Numbered from the stretch's first letter, positions 18,939-27,837 are shown. The stretch is 64,000 nucleotides of DNA from Psychroflexus salis (GCF_014640175.1 NZ_BMGL01000001.1:186001-250000), one strand, 5' to 3'. Program-made: numbers and translations. The notes: a model not told the origin generated them from the letters alone.

Positions 18939-20324
18939 ATGAGCATGACCGCACTCCTACTCGTTATTTTTGTAATTGGTTATTTAGCAATTACTCTAGA
19001 GCATCCTCTTAAATTAGATAAGGCAGTGCCGGCTTTGCTAATGGGAACATTAATGTGGGCTTTATTGTCTATAGGCTTTAATTTTTCATGGTTTGATATC
19101 ATTAATTACCAAGGCGAAGTATTTAGCCTTTCTGATGGTTTTAATGAAGAACAAGCCTATGGTTTTAAAAAGAATCTTATGCATCATTTTAGTAAAATTG
19201 GTGAAATTCTTTTTTTCTTAATCGGAGCAATGACTATTGTTGAAATTATCGATTTGCATCGAGGTTTTTCTATTATTAAAAAAGTTATTAAACCCAAATC
19301 TAAACAACGTTTACTTTGGATATTAGGTATTTTAGCTTTTATACTTTCTGCAATTATAGATAACTTAACAGCTACTATTATACTTATTACATTGCTTAGA
19401 AAAATTTTAGCAAAACACCAATATAGAGTTTGGTATGCTGCTATGATTATTATTGCAGCTAACGCAGGTGGAGCTTGGTCGCCTATAGGAGATGTAACAA
19501 CAACCATGCTATGGATTGGCGGAAAAGTAACCGCCCTAAAGTTATCTGAATATTTAATTGTTCCATCTCTAATATGTTTTGTGGTTCCCTTTTTAATTGC
19601 TGGATATTTAAAACCATTTCGTGGAAAAGCAATTCGAAAAGAATTAATTGCAGACGAAGAAGCACAACGTATTTTAAGTAGTAAAAAAATGCTATGGACA
19701 GGCTTGGGTGCTATTGCTTTTGTGCCGATTTTTAAAGCAATTACAGGCTTACCACCTTACTTGGGAATGATGTTTAGCTTAGGTGTAGTCTGGTTAGTTT
19801 CAGAATATGTAAAGCCAGAAAAAGATTTACCAAGAACACAAAAACATGTCTATTCAACACATAAAGCACTTTCAAAAATAGAATTTTCTAGTATTCTTTT
19901 TTTCTTAGGAATTTTATTAGCTGTAGGTGTGCTAGAAAGTGTGGTTTGGGGTAACATTAATGGTACTGAAGTTGGCGCTTTACGCTATGCGGCAGAATCG
20001 ATCTCTCAAACCATACCCAATATGGATATTGTTGTACTACTGCTTGGTGCTTTATCAGCACTCATAGATAATGTGCCTATGGTTGCAGCATCAATGGGAA
20101 TGTACACTTACGAAGTTGACCATCCCGTTTGGCACTTTATTGCATATTCTGCTGGAACTGGCGGGAGTTTATTGGTTATTGGTTCGGCAGCTGGAGTTGC
20201 AGCTATGGGAATGGAAAAAATTGACTTTGTTTGGTATTTAAAAAAAATAACCTGGCTTGCTTTAGTTGGCTTTCTTGCTGGAGCTGCTGTTTTTATACTC
20301 ATTGAAAAGTTTTTCTACACTTAA
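18939..20324 (+). CDS. nhaD: NhaD-type Na+/H+ antiporter
   Basis: Integral membrane protein of 461 residues with about 11-12 hydrophobic helices, belonging to the ion-transporter/arsenite-permease superfamily. The AIIDNLTATIILITLLRK stretch (about 129-146) and the later ALIDNVPMVAASMGMY repeat (about 369-384) are the paired DN-containing half-helices typical of NhaD. It expels Na+ in exchange for H+, which suits a marine bacterium. It starts one base after the dehydrogenase stop, implying translational coupling. A 64-base gap separates it from the ExbB-like gene. Confidence 0.9.
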   Translation: MSMTALLLVIFVIGYLAITLEHPLKLDKAVPALLMGTLMWALLSIGFNFSWFDIINYQGEVFSLSDGFNEEQAYGFKKNLMHHFSKIGEILFFLIGAMTIVEIIDLHRGFSIIKKVIKPKSKQRLLWILGILAFILSAIIDNLTATIILITLLRKILAKHQYRVWYAAMIIIAANAGGAWSPIGDVTTTMLWIGGKVTALKLSEYLIVPSLICFVVPFLIAGYLKPFRGKAIRKELIADEEAQRILSSKKMLWTGLGAIAFVPIFKAITGLPPYLGMMFSLGVVWLVSEYVKPEKDLPRTQKHVYSTHKALSKIEFSSILFFLGILLAVGVLESVVWGNINGTEVGALRYAAESISQTIPNMDIVVLLLGALSALIDNVPMVAASMGMYTYEVDHPVWHFIAYSAGTGGSLLVIGSAAGVAAMGMEKIDFVWYLKKITWLALVGFLAGAAVFILIEKFFYT

Positions 20325-20388
20325 TGAAAGCTTCACAAAATTTATTAATTACTTTAGCGTTTAAATTACGTTATAACTCAATACAACT

Positions 20389-21075
20389 ATGTTAACATAT
20401 ATATTTCAAGATGTTGCCAATACAGCTGAAGAAGTAACCGAAGAAAAAATTGTATTATTCGATTTGCTTTTTAAAAGTGGAACAGGTGGTGCTATTGTAA
20501 TTAGCATTTTGTGTGTGCTTTTATTTGCAGCCATGTACATTTACTTTGAACGTCTTTTTGCTGTCCGAGCTGCTTCAAAAACCGATAAAAATTTCATGGC
20601 GCAAATTCGCGATGCAGTAACTGGCGGAAATATTGAGTCGGCTAAAGTACGATGTGCTCAAGAAAATTCTCCTGTAGCCAGACTTACGGCTAAAGGAATA
20701 TCTAGAATTGGCAGTCCGCTAGAAGACATCAATACTGCCATAGAAAATGCAGGTCGCTTAGAAGTTTATAAACTCGAAAAAAATGTGGCTATTTTGGCTA
20801 CCATTGCTGGTGCTGCCCCTATGATTGGTTTTTTAGGTACTGTTATTGGTATGGTTTTAGCTTTTCATGAATTAGCAACTAGTAGCGGTCAAGCCGAAAT
20901 GGGATTACTTGCCGAAGGAATTTATACAGCTATGACCACTACAGTTTGTGGTTTAGTGGTCGGTATTATTGCTTATATGGGTTATAACCATTTAGTTGTA
21001 AAAACCGACAAAGTAGTTCACCAAATGGAAACTACCGCTGTAGATTTCCTAGATTTATTAAACGAACCTACCTAA
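20389..21075 (+). CDS. MotA/TolQ/ExbB proton-channel protein
   Basis: Inner-membrane protein of 228 residues with three membrane helices (about 32-52, 135-160, 180-205) and the conserved GLLAEGIYTAMTTTVCGLVVG block forming the proton path. With ExbD it uses the proton-motive force to energise TonB- or TolA-type partners. It starts the ExbB-ExbD-TonB triplet, with one-base gaps to the following two genes. SusC-type transporters need such a motor, but this set is far from the glucan locus and may serve any TonB-dependent receptor. Confidence 0.93.
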   Translation: MLTYIFQDVANTAEEVTEEKIVLFDLLFKSGTGGAIVISILCVLLFAAMYIYFERLFAVRAASKTDKNFMAQIRDAVTGGNIESAKVRCAQENSPVARLTAKGISRIGSPLEDINTAIENAGRLEVYKLEKNVAILATIAGAAPMIGFLGTVIGMVLAFHELATSSGQAEMGLLAEGIYTAMTTTVCGLVVGIIAYMGYNHLVVKTDKVVHQMETTAVDFLDLLNEPT

Positions 21076-21076
21076 G

Positions 21077-21469
21077 ATGAATTTACGCGGAAGAAATAAA
21101 GTAAGCCCAGAATTTAGCATGTCTTCTATGACAGACATTGTGTTTCTATTACTGGTTTTTTTCATGCTTACTTCTCCAGTTATTACACCTGAAGCTTTAG
21201 ATTTAATTTTACCTAAGGCCAAAGGGAAATCGACGAATCAACAAAATCTTTCAGTAAGTATAACTGAAGCTTTAGATTTTTATGTAAACGACGAAAAGAT
21301 AAATAAAAACCAACTAGAATCGGTTTTAAAGGCCAAACTAAAAGGAATTGAAGAACCAACCATTATCTTAAGAGCAGCCGAAACTGTGCCAATTGAAAGT
21401 GCAGTAAATGTAATGGATATTGCCAATAAAAATCGCTTTAAAGTAATTTTAGCGGTAAAACCAAACTAA
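21077..21469 (+). CDS. ExbD/TolR-type biopolymer transport protein
   Basis: A 130-residue protein with one N-terminal membrane helix (about 17-37). The segment SSMTDIVFLLLVFFMLTS contains the conserved membrane Asp needed for proton coupling, followed by a small periplasmic domain. It pairs with the ExbB-like protein encoded one base upstream and the TonB-like protein one base downstream. Confidence 0.94.
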   Translation: MNLRGRNKVSPEFSMSSMTDIVFLLLVFFMLTSPVITPEALDLILPKAKGKSTNQQNLSVSITEALDFYVNDEKINKNQLESVLKAKLKGIEEPTIILRAAETVPIESAVNVMDIANKNRFKVILAVKPN

Positions 21470-21470
21470 A

Positions 21471-22355
21471 ATGCCATTTTTAGAAACCAAACATCAAAAA
21501 AAATCTTTTATCATCACCAGCATTTTGTACGTGTTGATCTTTATATTTTTGTTTTTAGTTGGTTTAAAATATCTAAATCCTCCACCAGAAAGCGGAATTG
21601 CAGTAAATTTTGGAACTACAGATTATGGATCGGGAGATGTACAACCTACCGAACCCGTTAAAACAACCCCACAACAAAATATACCTGAACCTACTCCACA
21701 AGAAACCACAACTTCAACTTCTGAATTGGAAGACGATGTAGCAACCCAAGATATTGAAGATGCTCCTGTTATTGAAGATAAAGAAGAAACGCAAATAGAA
21801 AAAGAAAAACCTGTTGAAGAAACTCCAGAGAAAGAGCAACAAGAAGAAGTAGAAGAAATCCCCGAAGAAGAACCTGTAGAAGAAGTTCCAGAAAAGGAAC
21901 CCGACCCACAACCCAACAAAGACGTTACCGATGCGATGGATAGTATGCTTAATGGTAACGAACAAGATGGAGCCGATGCCGAAGGAGAAGGTGACGACGA
22001 CAAAGCAGGCGACAAAGGCGATCCCGATGGCGATCCTAATGCAAAATCTTATTACGGAACGGGAACAGGAATTGATGGCGATGGAAATTATCGCTTGGGA
22101 GGTAGAAAAGCACTTGCTAAAACAAAATATGTACAAGATTGCAACGAAACAGGTGAAGTTGTCGTTGAAATTGAAGTCAACCAAAATGGTGAAGTTGTTA
22201 GAGCAAAGGCTGGTGTTAAAGGAACAACCAATACCAGTAGATGTTTACTAGAACCAGCCGAAAGAGCGGCAAGAAACACGAAATTTAATAAAGACCTAAA
22301 TGCTCCATCCAGACAAATAGGCTACATAACCTACGTGTTTAGGCTATCTGAATAA
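21471..22355 (+). CDS. TonB/TolA-like energy transducer
   Basis: A 294-residue protein with a single N-terminal membrane helix (about 14-33), a long Pro/Glu-rich periplasm-spanning region (about 55-170, very acidic), a Gly/Asp-rich stretch, and a C-terminal TonB-like alpha/beta domain (about 215-294) with paired cysteines. It would carry energy from the ExbB/ExbD motor to outer-membrane receptors. The acidic rather than Lys-Pro spacer and lack of a standard YP motif leave TolA-like function possible. It is followed five bases later by folC. Confidence 0.82.
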   Translation: MPFLETKHQKKSFIITSILYVLIFIFLFLVGLKYLNPPPESGIAVNFGTTDYGSGDVQPTEPVKTTPQQNIPEPTPQETTTSTSELEDDVATQDIEDAPVIEDKEETQIEKEKPVEETPEKEQQEEVEEIPEEEPVEEVPEKEPDPQPNKDVTDAMDSMLNGNEQDGADAEGEGDDDKAGDKGDPDGDPNAKSYYGTGTGIDGDGNYRLGGRKALAKTKYVQDCNETGEVVVEIEVNQNGEVVRAKAGVKGTTNTSRCLLEPAERAARNTKFNKDLNAPSRQIGYITYVFRLSE

Positions 22356-22360
22356 AACTT

Positions 22361-23596
22361 ATGAATTACGAAGAGTGCATTAATTGGTTATTTAACCAAT
22401 TACCCATGTATCAGCGCCAAGGCAAAGCAGCTTATAAAGCCAATTTAAACAATACCATAGCTTTCGCTGAGTATTTAAATTATCCTGAAAAAAAATTTAA
22501 ATCCATACATGTTGGTGGTACAAATGGCAAAGGTTCTATAAGCCATAATTTAGCTTCAATTTTTCAGGAAGCAGGCTATAAGGTTGGATTATACACATCA
22601 CCACACTTAATTGATTTTCGCGAACGCATCAAAATTAATGGCCAATTAATTCCCCAACAAAATGTAATTCAATTTGTCGAAAACAACCGTGAGTTTATGC
22701 AAAAACAAGAACTTTCGTTTTTTGAAATGACAGTTGGCATGGCATTTTCTTATTTTGCTGAACAAAAAGTAGATATCGCTATCATTGAAGTTGGATTGGG
22801 TGGAAGATTAGACTCTACTAATATTATTGAACCAGAACTTTCGGTAATAACCAATATTTCTTTCGACCACACGGCTTTTTTAGGAAATACCTTAGCTAAA
22901 ATTGCTGGTGAAAAAGCTGGAATTATTAAAAAAAACACCCCTGTAGTTATCGGAGAATTTAATTCGGAAACTTTTTCTGTCTTTAAAGCAAAAGCCGAAA
23001 TAGAAAATGCACAACTACATTTAGTGAATGAAAAGGAAGCTATCCCTAAAGATTTAAACTTGGTAAAGTTTCAACAGAAAAATTTACGCACGCTACAAAC
23101 AGCCATAGATTTGTTGAAAACTAAATTCAATATAAGCAAAAATAACATTGAAAAAGGAATTGCCAATGTAAGAGAAAACACCGGTTTATTAGGCCGTTGG
23201 CAAATTATACAACAAAATCCGAAAGTGATTTGTGATACAGGACACAACGAAGCTGGAATTACATTAATAGCAGAAGAATTAGCTAAAGAAAATTTCATAA
23301 AATTACATGTTGTTTTTGGAATGGTAAACGACAAAGATGTAAACCGCAGCTTACAATTACTTCCTAAGTCGGCTAATTATTATTTTTGCGAACCAAAAAT
23401 TCCTAGAGCACAATCTCACTTAAAACTTTTAAGTGAAGGGCAGCAAATTGGTCTAAACTGCAAATCCTTTCGTTCTGTTGAAGAAGCCTATCAAAATGCA
23501 TGTACAGCTTCAACAAAGCAAGATTTAATTTTTGTGGGAGGTAGCACTTTTGTGGTAGCCGATTTTCTTCAGTATTTAAAGAAGGAAAATTTATAA
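22361..23596 (+). CDS. folC: Folylpolyglutamate synthase/dihydrofolate synthase
   Basis: Mur-ligase family enzyme of 411 residues that adds glutamate to dihydropteroate/folates using ATP. The P-loop HVGGTNGKGS is near residue 50, with a SPHLIDFRERI block after it, the Lys-containing GEKAGIIK segment near 190 and a CDTGHNEAG motif near 290. Its position as the last gene of the dehydrogenase-NhaD-TonB operon is typical of the loose functional grouping of flavobacterial operons. folB lies elsewhere in this window. Confidence 0.95.
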   Translation: MNYEECINWLFNQLPMYQRQGKAAYKANLNNTIAFAEYLNYPEKKFKSIHVGGTNGKGSISHNLASIFQEAGYKVGLYTSPHLIDFRERIKINGQLIPQQNVIQFVENNREFMQKQELSFFEMTVGMAFSYFAEQKVDIAIIEVGLGGRLDSTNIIEPELSVITNISFDHTAFLGNTLAKIAGEKAGIIKKNTPVVIGEFNSETFSVFKAKAEIENAQLHLVNEKEAIPKDLNLVKFQQKNLRTLQTAIDLLKTKFNISKNNIEKGIANVRENTGLLGRWQIIQQNPKVICDTGHNEAGITLIAEELAKENFIKLHVVFGMVNDKDVNRSLQLLPKSANYYFCEPKIPRAQSHLKLLSEGQQIGLNCKSFRSVEEAYQNACTASTKQDLIFVGGSTFVVADFLQYLKKENL

Positions 23597-23652
23597 AAAA
23601 TCATCTTACTACATCCAACAAGTAATTTAGTATTTACATCGGACATGCAAAT

Positions 23653-24369
23653 TTACATCTTAAGATAAAAATCCTTAGTAAGCGCAACATAATCTTCTGT
23701 GTAGTGATGTCTCGCAAACTCGATGGTTAAATCTTCTTCCTGTAATTGGCTTTTCTGAAAAGAAAATTCCATTAAACAGCGTTTTACCGGCGTATCTGGA
23801 TTCCCTTTTACGTAACAAATTCGGTTTAATCGTAATTTATTTTCTTTCGCAATTGCTATAAATTCTAAATGAAACTCTGCTGGAATAATACAAGAAAAAA
23901 CACCATTTTCACTTAATAAGTTGGCCACACCTGCAAGCAAATCTTCAAATGCTAAGGTTTCTGTAAAACGTGCATTTGTTCTTGGGTTTTGCACGCCTGT
24001 ATTCCTTTTGTGGTTAAAAAATGGAGGATTCGAAATTATGCTTTCATAAAGTTCGTCAACTTCAACAACAAACTCTTGAAAGCTGGCGTGATAACAAAAA
24101 AGCCGAGCTCCCCAAGAGCTGTTTTCAAAATTAGTTACACATTCTTCAAAAGCGGCATCGTTTAACTCAATTGCATCAATAGTTTCTGCTAAACTCCGTT
24201 GAGCCATTTGCAAGGCAATAATTCCCGTGCCTGCTCCTACATCTAAAATAGAATTGGGTTGATGTTTTAGCGAAGCCCAAGCACCAAGCAAAACAGCATC
24301 TGTCCCTATTTTCATAGCAGATTGATCTTGTTGTACGGTGAAATGTTTAAATCTAAAAGTTGAAGACAA
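23653..24369 (-). CDS. trmN6: tRNA1(Val) (adenine-37-N6)-methyltransferase
   Basis: YfiC/TrmN6-type enzyme that makes m6A at position 37 of tRNA-Val. The SAM site ILDVGAGTGIIALQMA lies near residues 38-53, and the N6-adenine catalytic motif appears as ISNPPFF near 110. I set the start at TTG 24369 (238 residues): the resulting N-terminus, with FRFKHFTVQQDQSAMKIGTD, matches the family. The frame is open to another TTG at 24384, but that codon is the last triplet of the -7 box (24382-24389). It is convergent with folC and divergent from the antiterminator gene. Confidence 0.9.
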   Translation of the reverse strand: MSSTFRFKHFTVQQDQSAMKIGTDAVLLGAWASLKHQPNSILDVGAGTGIIALQMAQRSLAETIDAIELNDAAFEECVTNFENSSWGARLFCYHASFQEFVVEVDELYESIISNPPFFNHKRNTGVQNPRTNARFTETLAFEDLLAGVANLLSENGVFSCIIPAEFHLEFIAIAKENKLRLNRICYVKGNPDTPVKRCLMEFSFQKSQLQEEDLTIEFARHHYTEDYVALTKDFYLKM

Positions 24370-24381
24370 GGTGTTTTTTAG

Positions 24382-24389
24382 CAAACTTA
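24382..24389 (-). promoter_or_regulatory. -7 box of the trmN6 promoter
   Basis: Minus strand TAAGTTTG, an exact TAnnTTTG match, placed so that the longest-frame TTG start falls inside it. This forces the downstream TTG at 24369. Confidence 0.5.
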
Positions 24390-24443
24390 GTAAATTTGTA
24401 GAAAGCTTAGTCGATTAGTGATTTGAAATCCCATCAAAAAAAA

Positions 24444-24474
24444 TTGATAAAAGCTAAATGAAAATGTACTTTTG
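24444..24474 (+). promoter_or_regulatory. Complete Bacteroidota promoter of the NusG-like gene
   Basis: TTG at 24444-24446 and TACTTTTG at 24467-24474 are 20 bases apart, matching the -33/-7 architecture of the Bacteroidota primary sigma factor. The two-element match makes this the best promoter seen in the window. Transcription should begin near 24480, so the ATGs at 24458 and 24464 are upstream of the transcript. Confidence 0.7.
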
Positions 24475-24490
24475 TGTAAAACTAACTATC

Positions 24491-24985
24491 TTGAAAATTA
24501 TTGAAAAAGAAGTAGAAGAATGGATGGTGCTATACACCAAGCCCAATGCTTCTCGAAATTTAACCAAGCAACTTCATGCTGCAAATATTGAAGCATACTG
24601 TCCTACACGAACAGAAATTAGGCAGTGGAGCGACCGAAAAAAGAAAGTACAAGTTCCTGTTTTACCATCTATGATACTGGTAAAGTTAAAGGAATCTGAA
24701 CGAAGTCTTGTTTTTGAATTTAGTGGTGCCATTCGGTATTTATTTTGGCAAAGAAAACCAGCAAAAGTAAGCGAAGAAGAAATAAAGGCTCTTAGAGATT
24801 CTTTAGAGAAACCCAACGTAGTAAACACAGAAATTGAAACATTAAAGCCTGGACAGGATATCGATTTAAGTGAGTTAGGGTTTGAAGGCCAAAAAGGAAA
24901 AATTAAATATGTGTCTGGTAATAAATGCTGGGTAATATTAGAAAAACTAGGCTTTGTGGTAAAAGTTACGCTTGCCGAAGACTAA
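24491..24985 (+). CDS. NusG-like transcription antiterminator (UpxY/RfaH type)
   Basis: A 164-residue protein with an N-terminal NGN domain (WMVLYTKPNASRNL, then AYCPTRTEIRQWSDRKKKVQ and VLPSMILVKL) and a C-terminal KOW-like domain (about residues 115-160). Such NusG paralogues bind RNA polymerase and prevent early termination in polysaccharide export operons. The TTG start at 24491 is chosen because the promoter ends at 24474 and the conserved Trp before VLYTKP must be included. No capsule or O-antigen cluster follows; lpxB is next, 90 bases on with its own -7 box, so the target operon is not local. Confidence 0.85.
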   Translation: MKIIEKEVEEWMVLYTKPNASRNLTKQLHAANIEAYCPTRTEIRQWSDRKKKVQVPVLPSMILVKLKESERSLVFEFSGAIRYLFWQRKPAKVSEEEIKALRDSLEKPNVVNTEIETLKPGQDIDLSELGFEGQKGKIKYVSGNKCWVILEKLGFVVKVTLAED

Positions 24986-25045
24986 TTTTAATTTGCTGCG
25001 GTCTGGTTTCATTAGAATTTTAAGGTTTAGCTCGGGTTTTAATTT

Positions 25046-25053
25046 TAACTTTG
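25046..25053 (+). promoter_or_regulatory. -7 box of the lpxB promoter
   Basis: TAACTTTG matches TAnnTTTG, 22 bases before the lpxB ATG. Confidence 0.45.
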
Positions 25054-25075
25054 CTAGAGCTTTCAAAATTATAAC

Positions 25076-26191
25076 ATGAAATACTACATTATTGCTGGTG
25101 AAGCTTCTGGAGATTTACATGCGGCCAACCTTATTAAAGCGCTTCGTAAAAAAGATACGCAAGCAGAAATACGAGCTTGGGGTGGGGATTTAATGGAAGC
25201 TGCTGGAGCAAAACTTGTAAAACATTATCGCGATCTAGCTTTTATGGGGTTTTGGGAAGTAATTACTAACCTAAAAACTATTTTACAAAACATCAAGTTT
25301 TGTAAGCAAGATATTGCTTCATTTAATCCAGATGCAATTATATTTATAGATTATCCAGGATTTAATATGCGCATTGCCAAGTGGGCAAAAATCAAAGGAA
25401 TAACTACACATTATTACATTTCTCCACAAATTTGGGCGTGGAAAGAAAACCGCATTAAGTCTATTAAATGTGATGTAGACCACATGTATGTAATTCTGCC
25501 TTTTGAAAAAGATTTTTATGAAAAAAAACATCAATTTCCTGTTCATTTTGTGGGGCATCCTTTATTAGATGCCGTTGAAAATAGGCCTAGTGTAAATGAA
25601 GCGAAATTTAGAAAAAAACACAAATTAAGCGAGTTACCGATTATTGCGCTTTTGCCCGGAAGCAGAAAACAAGAAATTGCAAAAATGTTACAAAGCATGT
25701 TGGCCATGCTTAAATATTTTCCAAGCTATCAATTTGTTATAGCTGGAGCACCAAGTCAAGGTGATGAGTTTTATATGCAATTTATAAAAAACACTCAAGT
25801 AGTTTTAGTAAAAAATGAAACTTACGATTTATTAAGTATTTCGCATGCTGCCTTAGTTACATCGGGGACAGCTACTTTAGAAACGGCTTTGTTTCAGGTG
25901 CCCGAAGTAGTTTGTTATAAAGGAAATTTTATTTCTTACCACATTGCCAAACGCATTGTTCAATTAAAATATATTTCTTTGGTTAATTTAATTATGGGCC
26001 GAGAAGTAGTAACTGAGCTAATTCAAAATAACTTTAACGAAAAACGACTTCAACAGGAATTAAAAGTCATTTTGGAAACCGAAAACAGAAATCGAATCTT
26101 AAAAGATTATTATTTACTTCAAAAAAAATTGGGTGGTCTAGGTGCAAGTGAACGAACAGCAGACTTAATTTTGGCTACAACTAAAAATTAA
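25076..26191 (+). CDS. lpxB: Lipid-A-disaccharide synthase
   Basis: GT19 glycosyltransferase joining lipid X and UDP-2,3-diacylglucosamine to form lipid A disaccharide at the inner membrane. The 371-residue chain starts with the family hallmark IIAGEASGDLHAANLIKAL and contains the YYISPQIWAWKENR block near 118, LLPGSRKQEI near 195 and TSGTATLE near 262. All look intact. It has a single -7 box upstream and is followed by decayed DNA, not another LPS gene. Confidence 0.97.
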   Translation: MKYYIIAGEASGDLHAANLIKALRKKDTQAEIRAWGGDLMEAAGAKLVKHYRDLAFMGFWEVITNLKTILQNIKFCKQDIASFNPDAIIFIDYPGFNMRIAKWAKIKGITTHYYISPQIWAWKENRIKSIKCDVDHMYVILPFEKDFYEKKHQFPVHFVGHPLLDAVENRPSVNEAKFRKKHKLSELPIIALLPGSRKQEIAKMLQSMLAMLKYFPSYQFVIAGAPSQGDEFYMQFIKNTQVVLVKNETYDLLSISHAALVTSGTATLETALFQVPEVVCYKGNFISYHIAKRIVQLKYISLVNLIMGREVVTELIQNNFNEKRLQQELKVILETENRNRILKDYYLLQKKLGGLGASERTADLILATTKN

Positions 26192-26241
26192 AGCTCGAGT
26201 TTATTTTTAAGCTCTTGTTTCTCTTCTTCTTGCATTATTAT

Positions 26242-26485
26242 TTAAACCAGTTTGACCCTTAGCAATCTACTAATTTTATGTATTAAGATAGCAACCAAAC
26301 ACGTTTTTTTCACTTGCATTTCCTTTAAAGCTAGCTTTTGAATTTAGTACTGCTAAAAAAGTTTCTGCCACCAAGACATTAGCGGTGTTTCAGTTATTAA
26401 CCCGACTTATGGCAAAGTTGAACAAATAGTCTGAATATTTGTCAACCCAATTTATAGGATTTAACTTTGTTCTTGCTTTCGTCAT
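26242..26485 (-). pseudogene. Decayed ECF sigma-70 factor gene
   Basis: Reading the minus strand from ATG 26485 gives an ECF sigma region-2 start (INWVDKYSDYLFNFAISRVN), then a TGA. The same frame continues with the region-2 core, reading as VLVAETFLAVLNSKASFKGN and then ASEK, and one base must be dropped in an A7 run to continue as a degenerate KTWLVAILKNK-like stretch. The remainder (sigma region 4) is missing. At least one stop, one frameshift and a 3' truncation mean it cannot yield a working sigma factor. A -7 box TACTTTTG lies just upstream on the minus strand. Confidence 0.8.
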
Positions 26486-26541
26486 ATACCAAAAGTACAA
26501 ATATTTTGATGCAGTCGAAGTAAAATGTAAATCGTTACACC

Positions 26542-27777
26542 ATGAAGAAATTACTTATAGTAGGAATGCTTTGGCCCGAACCTACATCTTCTGCAGCCGG
26601 AAGTAGAATGCTTCAGCTCATCGATGTGTTTTTAGATTGGGGTTTTGAAGTTTGCTTTGCGTCTGCAGCACAAAAAACACTGCACAGTGAAGCTTTATCT
26701 AAACGAAAAATTAAAGAAACCAGAATTAAAATAAACGATGCTAGTTTTGATCAATTTATAGAAAACTTACAACCAACGTATGTATTATTCGACCGTTTTA
26801 TAATGGAAGAACAGTTAGGTTGGCGCGTTCGCGAAATTTGTCCAGATGCTATTACGGTACTAGACACAGAAGACTTACACTTTTTACGTAAAGCTAGACA
26901 AGAAGCAAAAAAGCAAAACATCAATTTTAAGCCTAATTTACTTTTTACTGAAAGTGCGAAACGCGAAATTGCTTCTATATTACGTTGTGACCTAAGTTTA
27001 TTAATATCTGAAGCTGAAATGCGTATATTAATGCTTCATTTTAATATTAAGCCAACGCAATTGTTTTACTTGCCTTTTTTGGTAAATAAGGATGAAATTC
27101 CGCAGTTAAGTAATTTACAATCCTTTTCAAACAGAGCACATTTTTTAAGTATTGGAAATTTTTTACATCCTCCAAATTGGGATCAAGTATTGTATTTAAA
27201 AGAGCAAATTTGGCCCTTAATTAAACAAGAGCTTCCCGATGCAGAATTACACATTTACGGAGCTTATGCCAAACAAAAAGTAGAACAGCTCCACAATACT
27301 AAGCAAGGTTTTTTAGTAAAAGGAAGAGCAGAAAATGCCTTAGAGGTTATTCAAAATGCAAAAGTTCTTTTAGCGCCACTTCGTTTTGGTGCAGGTTTAA
27401 AAGGAAAATTGCTAGATGCCTTATTAACTGGTACACCAAGTATAACCACAAGCATTGGCGTAGAAGGAATGCCTGGCGATTTACCTTGGGCTGGAGAAAT
27501 TGCCAATACACCAAATGAAATTGCTAAACAAGCGATTTTGTTGTATAAATTAGAAAAACGCTGGAATAAAGCACAACGAAATGCCATTGATATTTTAGAA
27601 AAACGATTTTCTAAAAACACATTTATAAGGCATTTTGAAGCTAAATTACATTACATTGAAGATAGTTTAGCCAAGCATAGGCAGCAACACTTCTTTGGTC
27701 AAATTTTACAGCACAATCAATTACAAAGCACAAAATATATGTCGCTTTGGATAGAAGAAAAAAACAAGCCACGCTAA
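26542..27777 (+). CDS. Glycosyltransferase, GT4-like
   Basis: A 411-residue cytosolic protein with a GT-B fold. The N-terminal half begins LLIVGMLWPEPTSSAAGSRM, typical of GT4 enzymes, and the C-terminal donor-binding half has LSIGNFLHPPNWDQV near 205, a YGAYAK strand, and GLKGKLLDALLTGTPSITTS near 288-307. It transfers an unknown sugar to an unknown acceptor. It stands alone between the decayed sigma gene and a terminator that begins inside its last codons. A TAACTTTG box lies at 26462-26469, inside the decayed gene, so the leader may be about 70 bases. Confidence 0.82.
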   Translation: MKKLLIVGMLWPEPTSSAAGSRMLQLIDVFLDWGFEVCFASAAQKTLHSEALSKRKIKETRIKINDASFDQFIENLQPTYVLFDRFIMEEQLGWRVREICPDAITVLDTEDLHFLRKARQEAKKQNINFKPNLLFTESAKREIASILRCDLSLLISEAEMRILMLHFNIKPTQLFYLPFLVNKDEIPQLSNLQSFSNRAHFLSIGNFLHPPNWDQVLYLKEQIWPLIKQELPDAELHIYGAYAKQKVEQLHNTKQGFLVKGRAENALEVIQNAKVLLAPLRFGAGLKGKLLDALLTGTPSITTSIGVEGMPGDLPWAGEIANTPNEIAKQAILLYKLEKRWNKAQRNAIDILEKRFSKNTFIRHFEAKLHYIEDSLAKHRQQHFFGQILQHNQLQSTKYMSLWIEEKNKPR

Positions 27778-27795
27778 ATTAGCGTGGCTTGTTTT
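27761..27795 (+). terminator. Intrinsic terminator overlapping the glycosyltransferase stop codon
   Basis: A near-perfect stem (AACAAGCCACGCTAA with TTAGCGTGGCTTGTT, one-base centre) ends in TTTT. Its left arm includes the last codons and TAA stop of the glycosyltransferase gene. Confidence 0.9.
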
Positions 27796-27837
27796 GGTTT
27801 GAGCTTCAGTTCTAGTGTATAATATGTTGTTTAAAGT

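Noticed and set aside
21623-22015. Minus-strand frame of 130 codons, very rich in Ser, with a second 156-codon frame nearby
   Set aside because: Both are antisense shadows of the Pro/Glu/Asp-rich spacer in the TonB-like gene; biased codon content keeps the reverse frames open. They have no start context or recognisable domains.
26192-26541. Possible transposase remnant after lpxB
   Set aside because: Translation of the minus strand matches an ECF sigma factor region 2, not a transposase, and no terminal inverted repeats were seen.
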